Translations under genes and position numbers: made by a program | The notes under the pieces: model-generated | What the model saw: the letters and a program-made list of their open reading frames with translations, nothing else | What the model was told of the DNA's origin: nothing | The model's database searches: none | In this document: one piece after another, positions 8,048-16,593 of the stretch | Position numbering within the stretch: the first letter of the stretch is position 1 | Layout of the letters: every line of letters starts with the position of its first letter | Source of the DNA: Flavobacteriales bacterium | GTDB lineage: Bacteria; Bacteroidota; Bacteroidia; Flavobacteriales_F; PHOS-HE28 | Length of the DNA: 64,000 bases | Direction of reading: 5' to 3' | Assembly (NCBI GenBank): GCA_016716605.1 | Contig: JADJWA010000001.1 | Coordinates: forward strand, 3,269,001-3,333,000

Positions 8048-9319
8048 ATGCCGCGCCTGCTGATCAAGAACGCCAAAGCGCTCGTGGGCGCTTTCGCCCC
8101 GGGCATGCAGCGCGTTGCCGGTGCCGACATGGCGCAACTGCCGATCATCGCTGATGGCTGGATGCTGGTTGAGGAAGGACGCATCGCGGCGCTCGGCCCC
8201 ATGAGCGATTTCCCCGGCATCGCGGATTGGAGCAATCTCACGGTGATCGATGCCAGCGGCCGCTACGTGCTGCCCGGCTGGTGCGACCCGCACACGCACA
8301 CGGTGTTCGCCGCACCGCGCGAAGAGGAGTTCGTGGACAAGATCAAGGGCCTCAGCTATCAGGAGATCGCGGCGCGCGGCGGCGGCATCCTCAACAGCGC
8401 CGCGAAACTGCGCGCCATGGATGAGGATGAGCTCTTCCAGCGATCGAAGGCGCGCTTGGAGGCGATGATGGCGCAAGGCACCGTGGCCGTGGAGATCAAG
8501 AGCGGCTACGGCCTCTCCCTGGAGAGCGAGCTGAAGATGCTGCGCGTGGCGAAGCGCTTGGCGGCGGAACTGCCCTTGCAAGTGAAGACCACCCTGCTCG
8601 CTGCACATGCGATGCCTGCTGAATTCAAGGACGACCGCGCGGCCTACCTCGACCTCATCTGCGAACAGCTGATCCCGCAGGTCGCCGCTGAGCAGCTCGC
8701 CGATTTCGTGGATGTGTTCTGCGAGACCAACTACTTCACGGTGGCCGAGATGGAGCGCGTGCTCGCAACAGGCGCAGCGCATGGCCTTCCGGGGAAAGTG
8801 CATGTGAATCAATTCACCAGCATCGGCGGTATCCAAGCGGCCATCACCCACGGCGCGCTCAGCGTCGATCATCTGGAGGTGATGAGCGACAGCGACCTGA
8901 ACGCACTTGCCGCTTGCCGACTTGCCGACCTGCCGATTCCTACGCTTCTCCCCTCCTGCTCCTTCTTCCTGCGCATACCCTATGCACCGGCGCGCGCGCT
9001 CATCGACAAGGGCTTGCCGGTGGCGCTGGCCAGCGATCACAACCCCGGCAGCACGCCGAGCGGCAACCTGAACCTGGTGCTCTCGCTGGCCTGCATCCAG
9101 TTACGCATGCTTCCGGAAGAGGCCATCACAGCGCTCACGCTCAACGCCGCTGCGGCCATGCAGCTCCAAGACCAGCTCGGCAGCCTCACCGTGGGTAAGC
9201 GCGCCTCGTTCATCATCACGCAGGAGGCACCGTCGCTGGCCTATCTGCCTTACGCTTTCGGCAACGACCACATCCACTCCGTATTCATCGATGGAAAGCC
9301 CATCCGCACCGGGACATAG
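8048..9319 (+). CDS. hutI: Imidazolonepropionase
   Basis: A 423-residue amidohydrolase that opens the ring of 4-imidazolone-5-propionate in histidine degradation. PGWCDPHTHTVFA supplies the two metal-binding histidines (about residues 82 and 84). KSGYGLSLESELKML, LAAHAMP, HVNQFTSIGG, VDHLEVMS and the catalytic-site ASDHNPGSTPSGNL follow in HutI order. No other hut genes are visible nearby, so the pathway would be scattered. The gene overlaps the next gene by 29 bases, which suggests co-transcription with the CAAX protease. Confidence 0.93.
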   Translation: MPRLLIKNAKALVGAFAPGMQRVAGADMAQLPIIADGWMLVEEGRIAALGPMSDFPGIADWSNLTVIDASGRYVLPGWCDPHTHTVFAAPREEEFVDKIKGLSYQEIAARGGGILNSAAKLRAMDEDELFQRSKARLEAMMAQGTVAVEIKSGYGLSLESELKMLRVAKRLAAELPLQVKTTLLAAHAMPAEFKDDRAAYLDLICEQLIPQVAAEQLADFVDVFCETNYFTVAEMERVLATGAAHGLPGKVHVNQFTSIGGIQAAITHGALSVDHLEVMSDSDLNALAACRLADLPIPTLLPSCSFFLRIPYAPARALIDKGLPVALASDHNPGSTPSGNLNLVLSLACIQLRMLPEEAITALTLNAAAAMQLQDQLGSLTVGKRASFIITQEAPSLAYLPYAFGNDHIHSVFIDGKPIRTGT

Positions 9320-10082
9320 TTCCGACGATTTCCGGAGCACTGACCCCGGCCGTCCGCCCGGACTTGAGTTCAGCATGGGCGTGGCCATGTTCGCGATCGC
9401 GTTCATGGTCTTCTTCATCGTTCAATCGGTGGTCTTCGTGCGCGGCCTGCTGGCTATGTCACCGGAATTCGAAGGGGTGCCGTTCTCCTTCGACCTGCTC
9501 GGCGATCCGGCTTTCGTGGAGCACATGAAGGATTTCCAGTTCAATGGCGATCTGGTCGGGCTCGAATCCGCTTGGAGCGCAGGCCTCGGTTCATTGTTCA
9601 TCCTGGTTGCCTGCTGGATGTGGAAGCGTGAAAGATTCCGCGCCGTCCTGGGCCTGCGGCTTCCCACGCTGAAGAAGACGGCCCTGTTCTTCGGGCTGTT
9701 CACCTTGGTGGCCCTGGCCATCGAATTGCTGGCATGGGCTTCACCTGCCTTCCGAACGGACTTCATGGAGCAGGTGCTAGCCACCACCACCGATTGGCCC
9801 CTGCTGGTCATCGGCGTCGCCTTGCTGGGTCCGCTCTTCGAGGAACTGCTCATCAGGGGCCTTCTCTTCGGAAGCCTGCGCCACATCGCCGACGAGCACG
9901 TGAGCGTGGCGGTCACGGCTGGTGTGTTCGCGTTCATGCACATGCAGTACAGCGTGCTCATCATGCTGCTGATCCTGCCCATGGGGATCGTGCTGGGTTA
10001 TGCCCGGGCGCGCACCGGCAGCTTGCTGGTGCCTATTGGCCTGCACATGGCCAACAACGGGCTCAGCATCCTCTGGCCTTGA
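9291..10082 (+). CDS. CPBP family intramembrane glutamic endopeptidase (CAAX/Abi type)
   Basis: A 263-residue integral membrane protein with about six hydrophobic segments. The CPBP active-site motifs are present: FEELLIRGLLFG (EExxxR), AFMHMQY (FxxxH) and HMANNG (HxxxN). The family includes Rce1-like proteases and bacteriocin-immunity (Abi) proteins, and the bacterial substrate is usually unknown. The start overlaps the last codons of hutI in another frame. The N-terminal 25 residues are polar, so a somewhat later start is possible, but no better start codon is clear before the first membrane segment. Confidence 0.85.
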   Translation: MESPSAPGHSSDDFRSTDPGRPPGLEFSMGVAMFAIAFMVFFIVQSVVFVRGLLAMSPEFEGVPFSFDLLGDPAFVEHMKDFQFNGDLVGLESAWSAGLGSLFILVACWMWKRERFRAVLGLRLPTLKKTALFFGLFTLVALAIELLAWASPAFRTDFMEQVLATTTDWPLLVIGVALLGPLFEELLIRGLLFGSLRHIADEHVSVAVTAGVFAFMHMQYSVLIMLLILPMGIVLGYARARTGSLLVPIGLHMANNGLSILWP

Positions 10083-10162
10083 TGCCCAGCGCATTGGGCC
10101 AACCTTGATCGCACAGGTCCGTATGAAGCCCCGCCGCTGCCACGTACGCGGCCCAAACTGCC

Positions 10163-11611
10163 TTGACCAACCCGAACAACAGCGGCTCACGCAGGATCCT
10201 GATCGTGCTCTATGGCACTCTCTTCGTGCTCTGCGCCGCACTGATCGGAACCGCTCATTGGCACGAGCTGAAGAGCCAGCGCAAAGAAGCGCTCGAACGG
10301 CTGTCCGCCATCGCCGCTTCGCTCGCCGATCAGGTACCCGCTCGCCATGCCGCCCTGTTGCTGGAGAAATACCCCGCTCCTGGGCTCATCATCAAGAACA
10401 CGCAGGACGCCCGCTACTACGTGGTGCATGAGCAGCTGCGGAAGGCCGCCCTGCGCAGCGCCTTGGAACATCCCCTACTGATGGTAGCCAAGGATGAGCG
10501 CGGACGATTCGTGATCGTGGCCACATCGGAGGAGCAACCGTGCTTCCGCGCTGCGTATGAATCAGCGATCGGATTGGAGGAACGCTATGAAGCCGGAGGC
10601 CGCGTGTCGGAAGCCGGTGAATTACTGGCCTTGGAGCCGCTGCGCGATGAACAGACCGGCGCCCCTACCTCAGCGATCGTGGCGCGCATGAACGAATCAT
10701 CCGCGGTAGCGGCGGCCTATGCAGCGCTCTGGCGCAACATCGCCATCGCGCTCGCACTCTTCGGCATGGCCGCGCTGGTGCTCTTCCGCTCGGTGGGCCG
10801 CTGGGTGCAGCAAACAGAGGCGGACAAGCTCGCCCTGGCCTCGCGCAACATGGATATCACCGATAGCATCGCTTACGCCGGGAAGATCCAGCGCGCTCTG
10901 GTACCGCCGCCATCAGCGTACCGTGAGCTGTTCAGCGGCGCCTTCGTGATCGACCGGCCCAAGGACATGGTGAGCGGCGACTTCCACTGGTGCCATCGGA
11001 TCGGCGATGACCTCTGCTACGTGGCCGCCGCCGATGCCACCGGCCATGGGCTGCCGGGCGCCATGATGGCCGCCATCGGCTGCTCGCTGCTGAATGAGAT
11101 CGTGCCGGCCAACGCCGAGAAGGATCCCGCCGAGCTGCTCAACATGCTGAACACGCGCGTGGTGGCCACCCTGCACCAGCAGGGGCAGAAACGCGGCGGC
11201 GGCGACGGCATGGACATCGCGCTGTGCCGCATCGACCGCAAGCAGCATGAGATCCTCTACGCCGGCGCCTTCAGGCCGCTCTATTGGCTGCACGAGGGCC
11301 AGCTCTCCATCATCAACGGCGACCGCAAGCCCGTGGGCGGCGCGCACCTCGACCTCGATCGCAAGTTCACCTGCCATCGCCTGGCGTATACCGAAGGCGA
11401 CCGCATTTATCTCTTCAGCGACGGCTATGTGGACCAGCTCGGCGGACCGGAGCACAAGCGATTCATGAGCGCGCGCCTGCAGCAGATCATCGAAGCCAAC
11501 ACCGCCATGCCCTTGGAGCGGCAGGCCGAACTCCTCGAGGCCGCTTTCCTCGAATGGAAAGGCACCCACGAGCAAGTGGATGATGTGTGCCTGCTCGGCA
11601 TCGCAGTGTAG
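10163..11611 (+). CDS. Membrane-bound PP2C/SpoIIE-type serine phosphatase
   Basis: A 482-residue protein that appears to use a TTG start (10163), directly before the first membrane helix (ILIVLYGTLFVLCAALIGTA). A periplasmic region of about 150 residues follows, then a second helix (NIAIALALFGMAALVLF, about residues 190-206). The linker DITDSIAYAGKIQRALVPP leads into a SpoIIE domain. Metal ligands are visible in MVSGDFHW, DATGHGLPGAMM, LFSDGYVDQ and VDDVCLL. It should dephosphorylate a partner protein, probably an anti-sigma antagonist, in response to a periplasmic signal. No such partner lies next to it. Confidence 0.85.
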   Translation: MTNPNNSGSRRILIVLYGTLFVLCAALIGTAHWHELKSQRKEALERLSAIAASLADQVPARHAALLLEKYPAPGLIIKNTQDARYYVVHEQLRKAALRSALEHPLLMVAKDERGRFVIVATSEEQPCFRAAYESAIGLEERYEAGGRVSEAGELLALEPLRDEQTGAPTSAIVARMNESSAVAAAYAALWRNIAIALALFGMAALVLFRSVGRWVQQTEADKLALASRNMDITDSIAYAGKIQRALVPPPSAYRELFSGAFVIDRPKDMVSGDFHWCHRIGDDLCYVAAADATGHGLPGAMMAAIGCSLLNEIVPANAEKDPAELLNMLNTRVVATLHQQGQKRGGGDGMDIALCRIDRKQHEILYAGAFRPLYWLHEGQLSIINGDRKPVGGAHLDLDRKFTCHRLAYTEGDRIYLFSDGYVDQLGGPEHKRFMSARLQQIIEANTAMPLERQAELLEAAFLEWKGTHEQVDDVCLLGIAV

Positions 11612-11647
11612 CCCGCCACGGCTTGCATCCGAGCGGAAGCCCCCCGC

Positions 11648-11655
11648 TATATTCG
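11648..11655 (+). promoter_or_regulatory. -7 promoter box of the DUF349 gene
   Basis: TATATTCG fits TAnnTTyG and lies 35 bases before ATG 11691, in the short gap after the phosphatase gene. Confidence 0.45.
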
Positions 11656-11690
11656 CGCTCCCCGGCCCCAGCGGCCGATCCGCCCATCGC

Positions 11691-13445
11691 ATGGCCACCA
11701 AAGAAGAGCTGCTCGCACGGCTCCAGGAAATCGTTTCGCAGGAAGACGTGGAAGCCGCTGCTGAAGCGGTGGAAGTGACCAAGGAGGCCTACGAAGCCCT
11801 GATCGCTGCGCAACAGCAGCATGCCGAGCACCATGAAGCGGAGGCGGCCCAAGGCGAAGGCGCCGAAGGCGCAGCGCCCACCGCGATCGAATCGGCTCCC
11901 CTGCACGACGACGACGATAAGCGCTTCAAGCAGCTGCTCGACGCCTACAACCAGCGGGTGAATGACATCCGCCGCCGGAAGCAGAAGGAAGAGGCCGCCA
12001 ACCTGGCCGCCAAACAGGCCGTGATGGAGGAGATGAAGCTCCTCATCGCCGGTGAAGAGAACATCGGCACAGCCTTCACCAAGCTGAAGGACCTGCAGGA
12101 GCGCTGGAAGTCCATCGGCAATGTGCCCGCGCAGGCCTATCGTGAACTGCAGACCGAGTACAGCCACCTGCTCGACGAGTTCTTCTACCACATCCGCATC
12201 TACAAGGAACTGCGCGACCACGACCTGCGCAAGAACACCGGCCTGAAGCAAGCGCTCGTGGCCGATGTGCAGATGCTTGCGCTCATGGATGCCGACTCCC
12301 CTGGCGCCGTGCGCGAACTGGAGGCCCGCGTGAGGAAGTACCAGGATGAATGGCAGCACATCGGGCCCACGGTGAAGGAGGAATGGGAGTCCATCCGCGA
12401 CGGGTTCTGGAATGCCACCCGCGTGGTGTACGACAAGATCAATGAGCATTACCGTGCCCGCCGCGGCGAGCACGAGGCCAACCTCGCGGCCAAGCAAGCC
12501 CTGGTGGAGAAGGCGCATGCCCTCTCCGCGGACCTGAAGGCGAACTCAGCCAAGGAGTGGAAGGAACTCACCGATCAGGTGCTCGAGCTGCAGAACGCCT
12601 GGAAGAGCATCGGCTTCGCCACCAAGAAGGACAATGAGCGCGTGTGGAAGGAATTCCGCGACCAGTGCAACATGTTCTTCAGCGCCAAACACGCCTGGTT
12701 CAGCCACCTCAAGGACCAATACAAGGCCGTACGCGAGAAGAAGCAGGCCCTTCTGAACGAAGCCGTAGCCTTGAAGGACAGCACCGAATGGCGACGCACG
12801 GCCGACCGGCTCAAGGCCCTGCAGCAGCAATGGAAGGAAGCTGGGAGCGCCGGACCGCGCGACGAGAACAAGCTCTGGAACAAGTTCCGCGAAGCGTGCG
12901 ATGCCTTCTTCCAGAACCGGAAGAGGACCTTTGAGCAGCAGGACGCCGAACAAGCCGCAAATGTGCAGGCCAAGGAAGCCCTGCTCGCGGAGATCGCGGC
13001 CTTCCAGCACAGCGGCGATCGCATCAAGGACATCGAATCGCTGAAGGCCTTCAGCCTGCGCTGGATGAACAGCGGCCGGGTATCGCCACGCGACTTCGAC
13101 AAGCTCAATGAGAAGTACCGCGCAGCGCTGGACAAGCACTGGGGGCAGCTGAAGATGGAAGCCGACGAGCGCATGCGCATCCGCTTCCAGGATCATGTGG
13201 AGGAGATGAAGAGCGGCCCTGATGGCAAGTTCCAGATCGAGCGCGAGAGCCGCTTCATCAAGCGGAAGATCGAGGAGGTCGAGGGCGAGATGCGCCAGAT
13301 GGAGCGCAACATGGGCATGTTCAACTTCAAGAGCGCCAGCGGCGAGGAGATGAGGAAGGAGATGCAGAAGAAGATCGACAAGCTCGCACGCGATGTGGAG
13401 CGCCTCAAGGGCCAGCACCGCGAACTGGTGAAGGAACTCCGGTGA
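11691..13445 (+). CDS. DUF349 repeat protein
   Basis: A 584-residue, strongly charged, almost fully alpha-helical protein starting MATKEELLARLQEI. An acidic, alanine-rich N-terminal segment of about 80 residues is followed by four or more copies of the DUF349 repeat, each with a W or F followed by K/R motif: LQERWKSIG, YQDEWQHIG, LQNAWKSIGF, LQQQWKEAG and FSLRWMNSG. The C-terminus is a coiled coil. ATG 11691 is chosen because upstream codons do not look coding and lie before the promoter box. DUF349 proteins are widespread in Bacteroidota; the molecular function is not established. A GTGA overlap joins it to the thioesterase. Confidence 0.88.
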   Translation: MATKEELLARLQEIVSQEDVEAAAEAVEVTKEAYEALIAAQQQHAEHHEAEAAQGEGAEGAAPTAIESAPLHDDDDKRFKQLLDAYNQRVNDIRRRKQKEEAANLAAKQAVMEEMKLLIAGEENIGTAFTKLKDLQERWKSIGNVPAQAYRELQTEYSHLLDEFFYHIRIYKELRDHDLRKNTGLKQALVADVQMLALMDADSPGAVRELEARVRKYQDEWQHIGPTVKEEWESIRDGFWNATRVVYDKINEHYRARRGEHEANLAAKQALVEKAHALSADLKANSAKEWKELTDQVLELQNAWKSIGFATKKDNERVWKEFRDQCNMFFSAKHAWFSHLKDQYKAVREKKQALLNEAVALKDSTEWRRTADRLKALQQQWKEAGSAGPRDENKLWNKFREACDAFFQNRKRTFEQQDAEQAANVQAKEALLAEIAAFQHSGDRIKDIESLKAFSLRWMNSGRVSPRDFDKLNEKYRAALDKHWGQLKMEADERMRIRFQDHVEEMKSGPDGKFQIERESRFIKRKIEEVEGEMRQMERNMGMFNFKSASGEEMRKEMQKKIDKLARDVERLKGQHRELVKELR

Positions 13446-13864
13446 GCGACTCCTCTCCCTTCGTCGTGAGCATCGAAGTGCCCGTGGCCTGGGGCGATCA
13501 GGACGCTTTCGGGCACCTGAACAACGTGGTGTATCTCCGCTATTTCGAGAGCGTGCGCATGCACTACCTCGAGCGCATCGGCGTGCTGCGCTCACATAAC
13601 GAACAAGGCATCGGCGTGATCCTCGCCGGCACCACCTGCGATTTCAAGAAGCCCGTGCGATGGCCGGCTCGCCTCACCGTGCGCTGCGGCTGTACCGCTG
13701 TGGGAAACACCAGCTTCAGCATGGCATACGAGATCACGGATGAAGACGGCTCTATCGTGGCCACGGGCACCAGCGTGCAGGTGATGTACGATTACCGAGC
13801 CGGCGCCAAGGTGCGCGTGCCGGATGCTGTGCGAGCCGCGATCACGAGCGATCGCCCCGGTTAG
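13442..13864 (+). CDS. YbgC-like hotdog-fold acyl-CoA thioesterase
   Basis: A 140-residue single hotdog domain. VAWGDQDAFGHLNNVVYLRYFE is a clear 4HBT/YbgC active-site segment with the catalytic Asp in the GDQDAFGH stretch. It starts with GTG at 13442, overlapping the TGA of the DUF349 gene (GTGA). It should hydrolyse acyl-CoA thioesters in the cytoplasm; chain-length preference cannot be seen. It converges on the cysteine desulfurase gene with a four-base overlap of the two stop codons (13861-13864), so there is no room for a terminator. Confidence 0.87.
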   Translation: MSDSSPFVVSIEVPVAWGDQDAFGHLNNVVYLRYFESVRMHYLERIGVLRSHNEQGIGVILAGTTCDFKKPVRWPARLTVRCGCTAVGNTSFSMAYEITDEDGSIVATGTSVQVMYDYRAGAKVRVPDAVRAAITSDRPG

Positions 13865-15012
13865 CGTGCCGCCCCCTCGAGCTGGAACACGCGCTTGAGC
13901 ACGCGCACGGCCTGGTCCACATCGCTCTCGGTGGTATAGCGGCTGAAGGAGAAGCGGAGGTTGCCGCCGGGACGTTCGGGGTAGAGCGCCGCCAGCACAT
14001 GGCTGCCCTTGTTGCTGCCGCTGCTGCATGCGCTGCCGCCGCTGCACGCCACGCCCTCGATGTCAAGGTTGTACAGGAGCATCTCGCTGCGGCCATCATC
14101 GGGGAAGCGCACGCTGAGCACGGTGTAGAGGGCATCGGGGCTGGGATCGCCGTTGAAGCCGACATCCGGGATCGATTCGACGAGCAACCGCTTCATCCGG
14201 TCCTTCAGCCCTTGCACATGCGCTTGATGCCCCTCAAGGCCCTCGTAGGCCAGCTCCATCGCGCGAGCCAGGCCCACGATGCCGGCGATGTTCTCCGTGC
14301 CCGCGCGCATGTTGCGCTCCTGGGCGCCCCCGAGGATCATGGGCTTCAGCCCAACGCCATTGCGCATGTACAGGAAGCCCGTGCCTTTGGGGCCATGGAA
14401 CTTGTGCGCAGCGCACGTGATGAAGTCGACGGGCGTTGCCCCGAGGTCGAAGCGGTAGTGCCCCATGGTCTGCACCGTATCGCTGTGGAACAGCGCGCCG
14501 AAGCGGCGGCACAGGCTGCCGATGGCGTTGAGGTCGATGCGTGTCCCGATCTCGTTGTTCGCGTGCATCAGGGAGACCAGTGCCCCCTGGCCCTGCATCT
14601 GCGAAAGGAGCTGCTCCAGATGCGCGAGGTCCGGCTTGCCATCACTGAGCAAGCGCACCCAATGCACGTGCGCGCCGCCTGCGAGTTCGATGGCGTGCGC
14701 GGTGAGCTCAACCGCGTGGTGCTCGATGGGACTGGTGATGATATGCCTCACGCCAAGGTCGCGGACAGCGCCTTGCAGCACCATGTTGTCGGCTTCGGTG
14801 CCGCCTCCGGTGAAGATGATCTCGCCGGGCGCGCAGTTGATCAGCTTCGCGACCAGGCGCCGCGATCTCTCAATGGCCGCGCGCGAGATGCGGCCATAGG
14901 CGTGTATCGCGGAGGGATTGCCGAAGTGCTCCTTCAGGTAGGGCAGCATGGATTCGAATACCTCCGGTGCGAGCGGCGTAGTGGCCGCATTGTCGAGATA
15001 GATGCGCTTCAT
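13861..15012 (-). CDS. Cysteine desulfurase (NifS/IscS family)
   Basis: A 383-residue aminotransferase class V enzyme. YLDNAATTP opens the protein, EHFGNPSAIHAYGR follows, and TGGGTEADN and SPIEHHAV are PLP-site motifs. The PLP lysine is in CAAHKFHGPKG (about residue 204), and the reactive cysteine is in GGSACSSGS (about residue 327), followed by the SHVLAAL region. It releases sulfur from cysteine for Fe-S clusters or tRNA thiolation. No other Fe-S assembly gene is nearby, so isc, suf or nifS assignment is left open. Unusually for this window it has a good Shine-Dalgarno sequence. Confidence 0.92.
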   Translation of the reverse strand: MKRIYLDNAATTPLAPEVFESMLPYLKEHFGNPSAIHAYGRISRAAIERSRRLVAKLINCAPGEIIFTGGGTEADNMVLQGAVRDLGVRHIITSPIEHHAVELTAHAIELAGGAHVHWVRLLSDGKPDLAHLEQLLSQMQGQGALVSLMHANNEIGTRIDLNAIGSLCRRFGALFHSDTVQTMGHYRFDLGATPVDFITCAAHKFHGPKGTGFLYMRNGVGLKPMILGGAQERNMRAGTENIAGIVGLARAMELAYEGLEGHQAHVQGLKDRMKRLLVESIPDVGFNGDPSPDALYTVLSVRFPDDGRSEMLLYNLDIEGVACSGGSACSSGSNKGSHVLAALYPERPGGNLRFSFSRYTTESDVDQAVRVLKRVFQLEGAAR

Positions 15013-15018
15013 TCGGAT

Positions 15019-15024
15019 CCTCCT
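15019..15024 (-). promoter_or_regulatory. Shine-Dalgarno-like site of the cysteine desulfurase
   Basis: On the minus strand these bases read AGGAGG, six bases before ATG 15012. Most genes in this window have no such sequence, as expected for Flavobacteriia, so a perfect anti-SD match stands out. It may be functional or chance. Confidence 0.4.
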
Positions 15025-15114
15025 GGGTGCTTTCGATCAATGGTCAACGCTGCTCCTATTCCGGCCTTGCGCCATCTTCCATCCTGCATGCGTCACTCCC
15101 TCCTCCTCCATTCC

Positions 15115-16512
15115 TCACGCCTTCACCTTGGCCGCCTCAGCCAGCTCGTTCAGCAATCGCTTCGCGAGCGCATCGGCATCGGCCATGCTCCGCGCTTCGG
15201 CATAGATGCGGATGATCGGCTCGGTATTGCTGCGCCGCAGGTGCACCCAGCTCTTGCCGAATTCGATCCGCAGGCCGTCGATGGTGCTGTGCGGCTGGTC
15301 GCGGTAGCGCGCGGCCATGGCATCCACGATCGCCTGCACATCCATGCCTGGCCGCAGCTCGATCTTGTTCTTGCTGATGAAATAGTCCGGGTACGAGCGC
15401 CGCAGTTCCAAGCTGCTCTTGCCGCTGCGCGCCAGCAACGTGAGGAAGAGCGCGATGCCCACCAGGGCGTCCCTTCCATGATGCAGCTCGCCGAGGATCA
15501 CGCCTCCGTTCCCTTCACCGCCGATCGCCGCGCCGGTGGCACGCATCATCTCCACCACGTTCACCTCGCCCACGGCGCTCGCATGGCGCTCGCGGCCGTG
15601 CCGCGCGGCGATATCGTCGAGCGCGCGCGTGCTGCTCAGGTTGCTCACGGTGCCGCCGGGGCGATGCGCGAGCACGTGGTCCGCGCAGGCCACCAGCGTG
15701 TACTCCTCGCCGAAGAGCGACCCATCCTCGCAGACCAGTGCGAGGCGATCGACATCCGGATCAACGGCGATGCCCAGGTGCGCCTTATGCGCTCGAACGG
15801 CTTCGCATAGGTCGACGAGGTGCTCCGGCAACGGCTCCGGGTTGTGCGGGAAGCGCCCATTGGGCTCACAATGGATCCCTATCGATTCAACGCCCAACTG
15901 CTCCAAGAGCATGGGCACGGCCACGCCGCCCACGCTGTTCACCGCGTCGAGCACCACCCGGAATCCTTTGGCTGCGATTGCTTCGCGATCGACCAGGTCA
16001 AGGGCGAGGATCGCATCGATATGCCTCTGGGTCCATGAAGCATCAGGTCGGACCAAGCCCAGCCCATCCACCTCGGCGGCGAACCAATCATCGTGCTCGG
16101 CGATGCGCAGCACCTCAGCGCCATCGGCCGCGCTGATGAAATCGCCCTTCGCGTTGAGCAATTTCAGCGCGTTCCATTGCGCAGGATTGTGGCTCGCGGT
16201 GAGGATGATGCCGCCGATCGCGCCTTCGCCGGGCACGGCCATCTCCACGGTGGGCGTGGTGGCCAAACCCAGGTCAATCACATCGATGCCCATGCCCGTG
16301 AGCGTTCCGCGCACGAGGTCGGCCACCATGGGCCCGCTGAGGCGCGCATCGCGGCCAAGCACCATCGCCGGCTTGCCGAAAGCGTCGGCCCGTGCCTTCA
16401 TCAGCGCAGCGAAGGCCGCCGTGTAACGCGTGACATCGAGCGGGGTGAGCCCTTCGCCGGGAGCGCCGCCGATGGTGCCACGGATGCCGGAGATGGAACG
16501 GATGAGCGTCAT
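15115..16512 (-). CDS. Phosphoglucosamine mutase / phosphomannomutase family protein
   Basis: A 465-residue alpha-D-phosphohexomutase starting MTLIRSISGIRGTIGG. GRDARLSGPMV, the phosphoserine loop TASHNPAQWNALKL (about residue 106), the metal loop DPDVDRLAL (about residue 252), GEGNGGVI as the sugar-binding loop and RRSNTEPIIRIYAEA as the phosphate-binding loop are all present. ATG 16512 is chosen over an upstream TTG because it matches the family start and follows a perfect promoter box. It probably makes GlcN-1-P or Man-1-P for cell-wall and glycan precursors. GlmM or ManB assignment cannot be settled by eye. Confidence 0.9.
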   Translation of the reverse strand: MTLIRSISGIRGTIGGAPGEGLTPLDVTRYTAAFAALMKARADAFGKPAMVLGRDARLSGPMVADLVRGTLTGMGIDVIDLGLATTPTVEMAVPGEGAIGGIILTASHNPAQWNALKLLNAKGDFISAADGAEVLRIAEHDDWFAAEVDGLGLVRPDASWTQRHIDAILALDLVDREAIAAKGFRVVLDAVNSVGGVAVPMLLEQLGVESIGIHCEPNGRFPHNPEPLPEHLVDLCEAVRAHKAHLGIAVDPDVDRLALVCEDGSLFGEEYTLVACADHVLAHRPGGTVSNLSSTRALDDIAARHGRERHASAVGEVNVVEMMRATGAAIGGEGNGGVILGELHHGRDALVGIALFLTLLARSGKSSLELRRSYPDYFISKNKIELRPGMDVQAIVDAMAARYRDQPHSTIDGLRIEFGKSWVHLRRSNTEPIIRIYAEARSMADADALAKRLLNELAEAAKVKA

Positions 16513-16529
16513 GGGTATGGGCAACGGCG

Positions 16530-16537
16530 CAAAGCTA
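16530..16537 (-). promoter_or_regulatory. -7 promoter box of the phosphohexomutase gene
   Basis: The minus strand reads TAGCTTTG, an exact match to the Bacteroidota consensus TAnnTTTG, ending 17 bases before ATG 16512. Confidence 0.6.
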
Positions 16538-16593
16538 TTCGGACGCCCGGAGCACGGGCATGGTGCGCGGATCTCGTTCCTTGCGACAGCCCA

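Noticed and set aside
10084..10099. Small hairpin GCCCA...TGGGC after the CAAX protease gene
   Set aside because: A five-base stem with no T run is expected by chance in GC-rich DNA, so I do not call it a terminator.
15025..15114. Possible further repeat element in the gap between the cysteine desulfurase and phosphohexomutase genes
   Set aside because: Purine-rich words such as GATGGAAGATGG occur on the minus strand, but I could not find a matching reverse-complement arm like those of the six reported elements.
16093..16593. Long open stretch continuous with the membrane protein gene at 16594
   Set aside because: It is antisense to the phosphohexomutase gene, whose motifs are certain, and its translation does not look like protein. 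The open frame is an effect of high GC.
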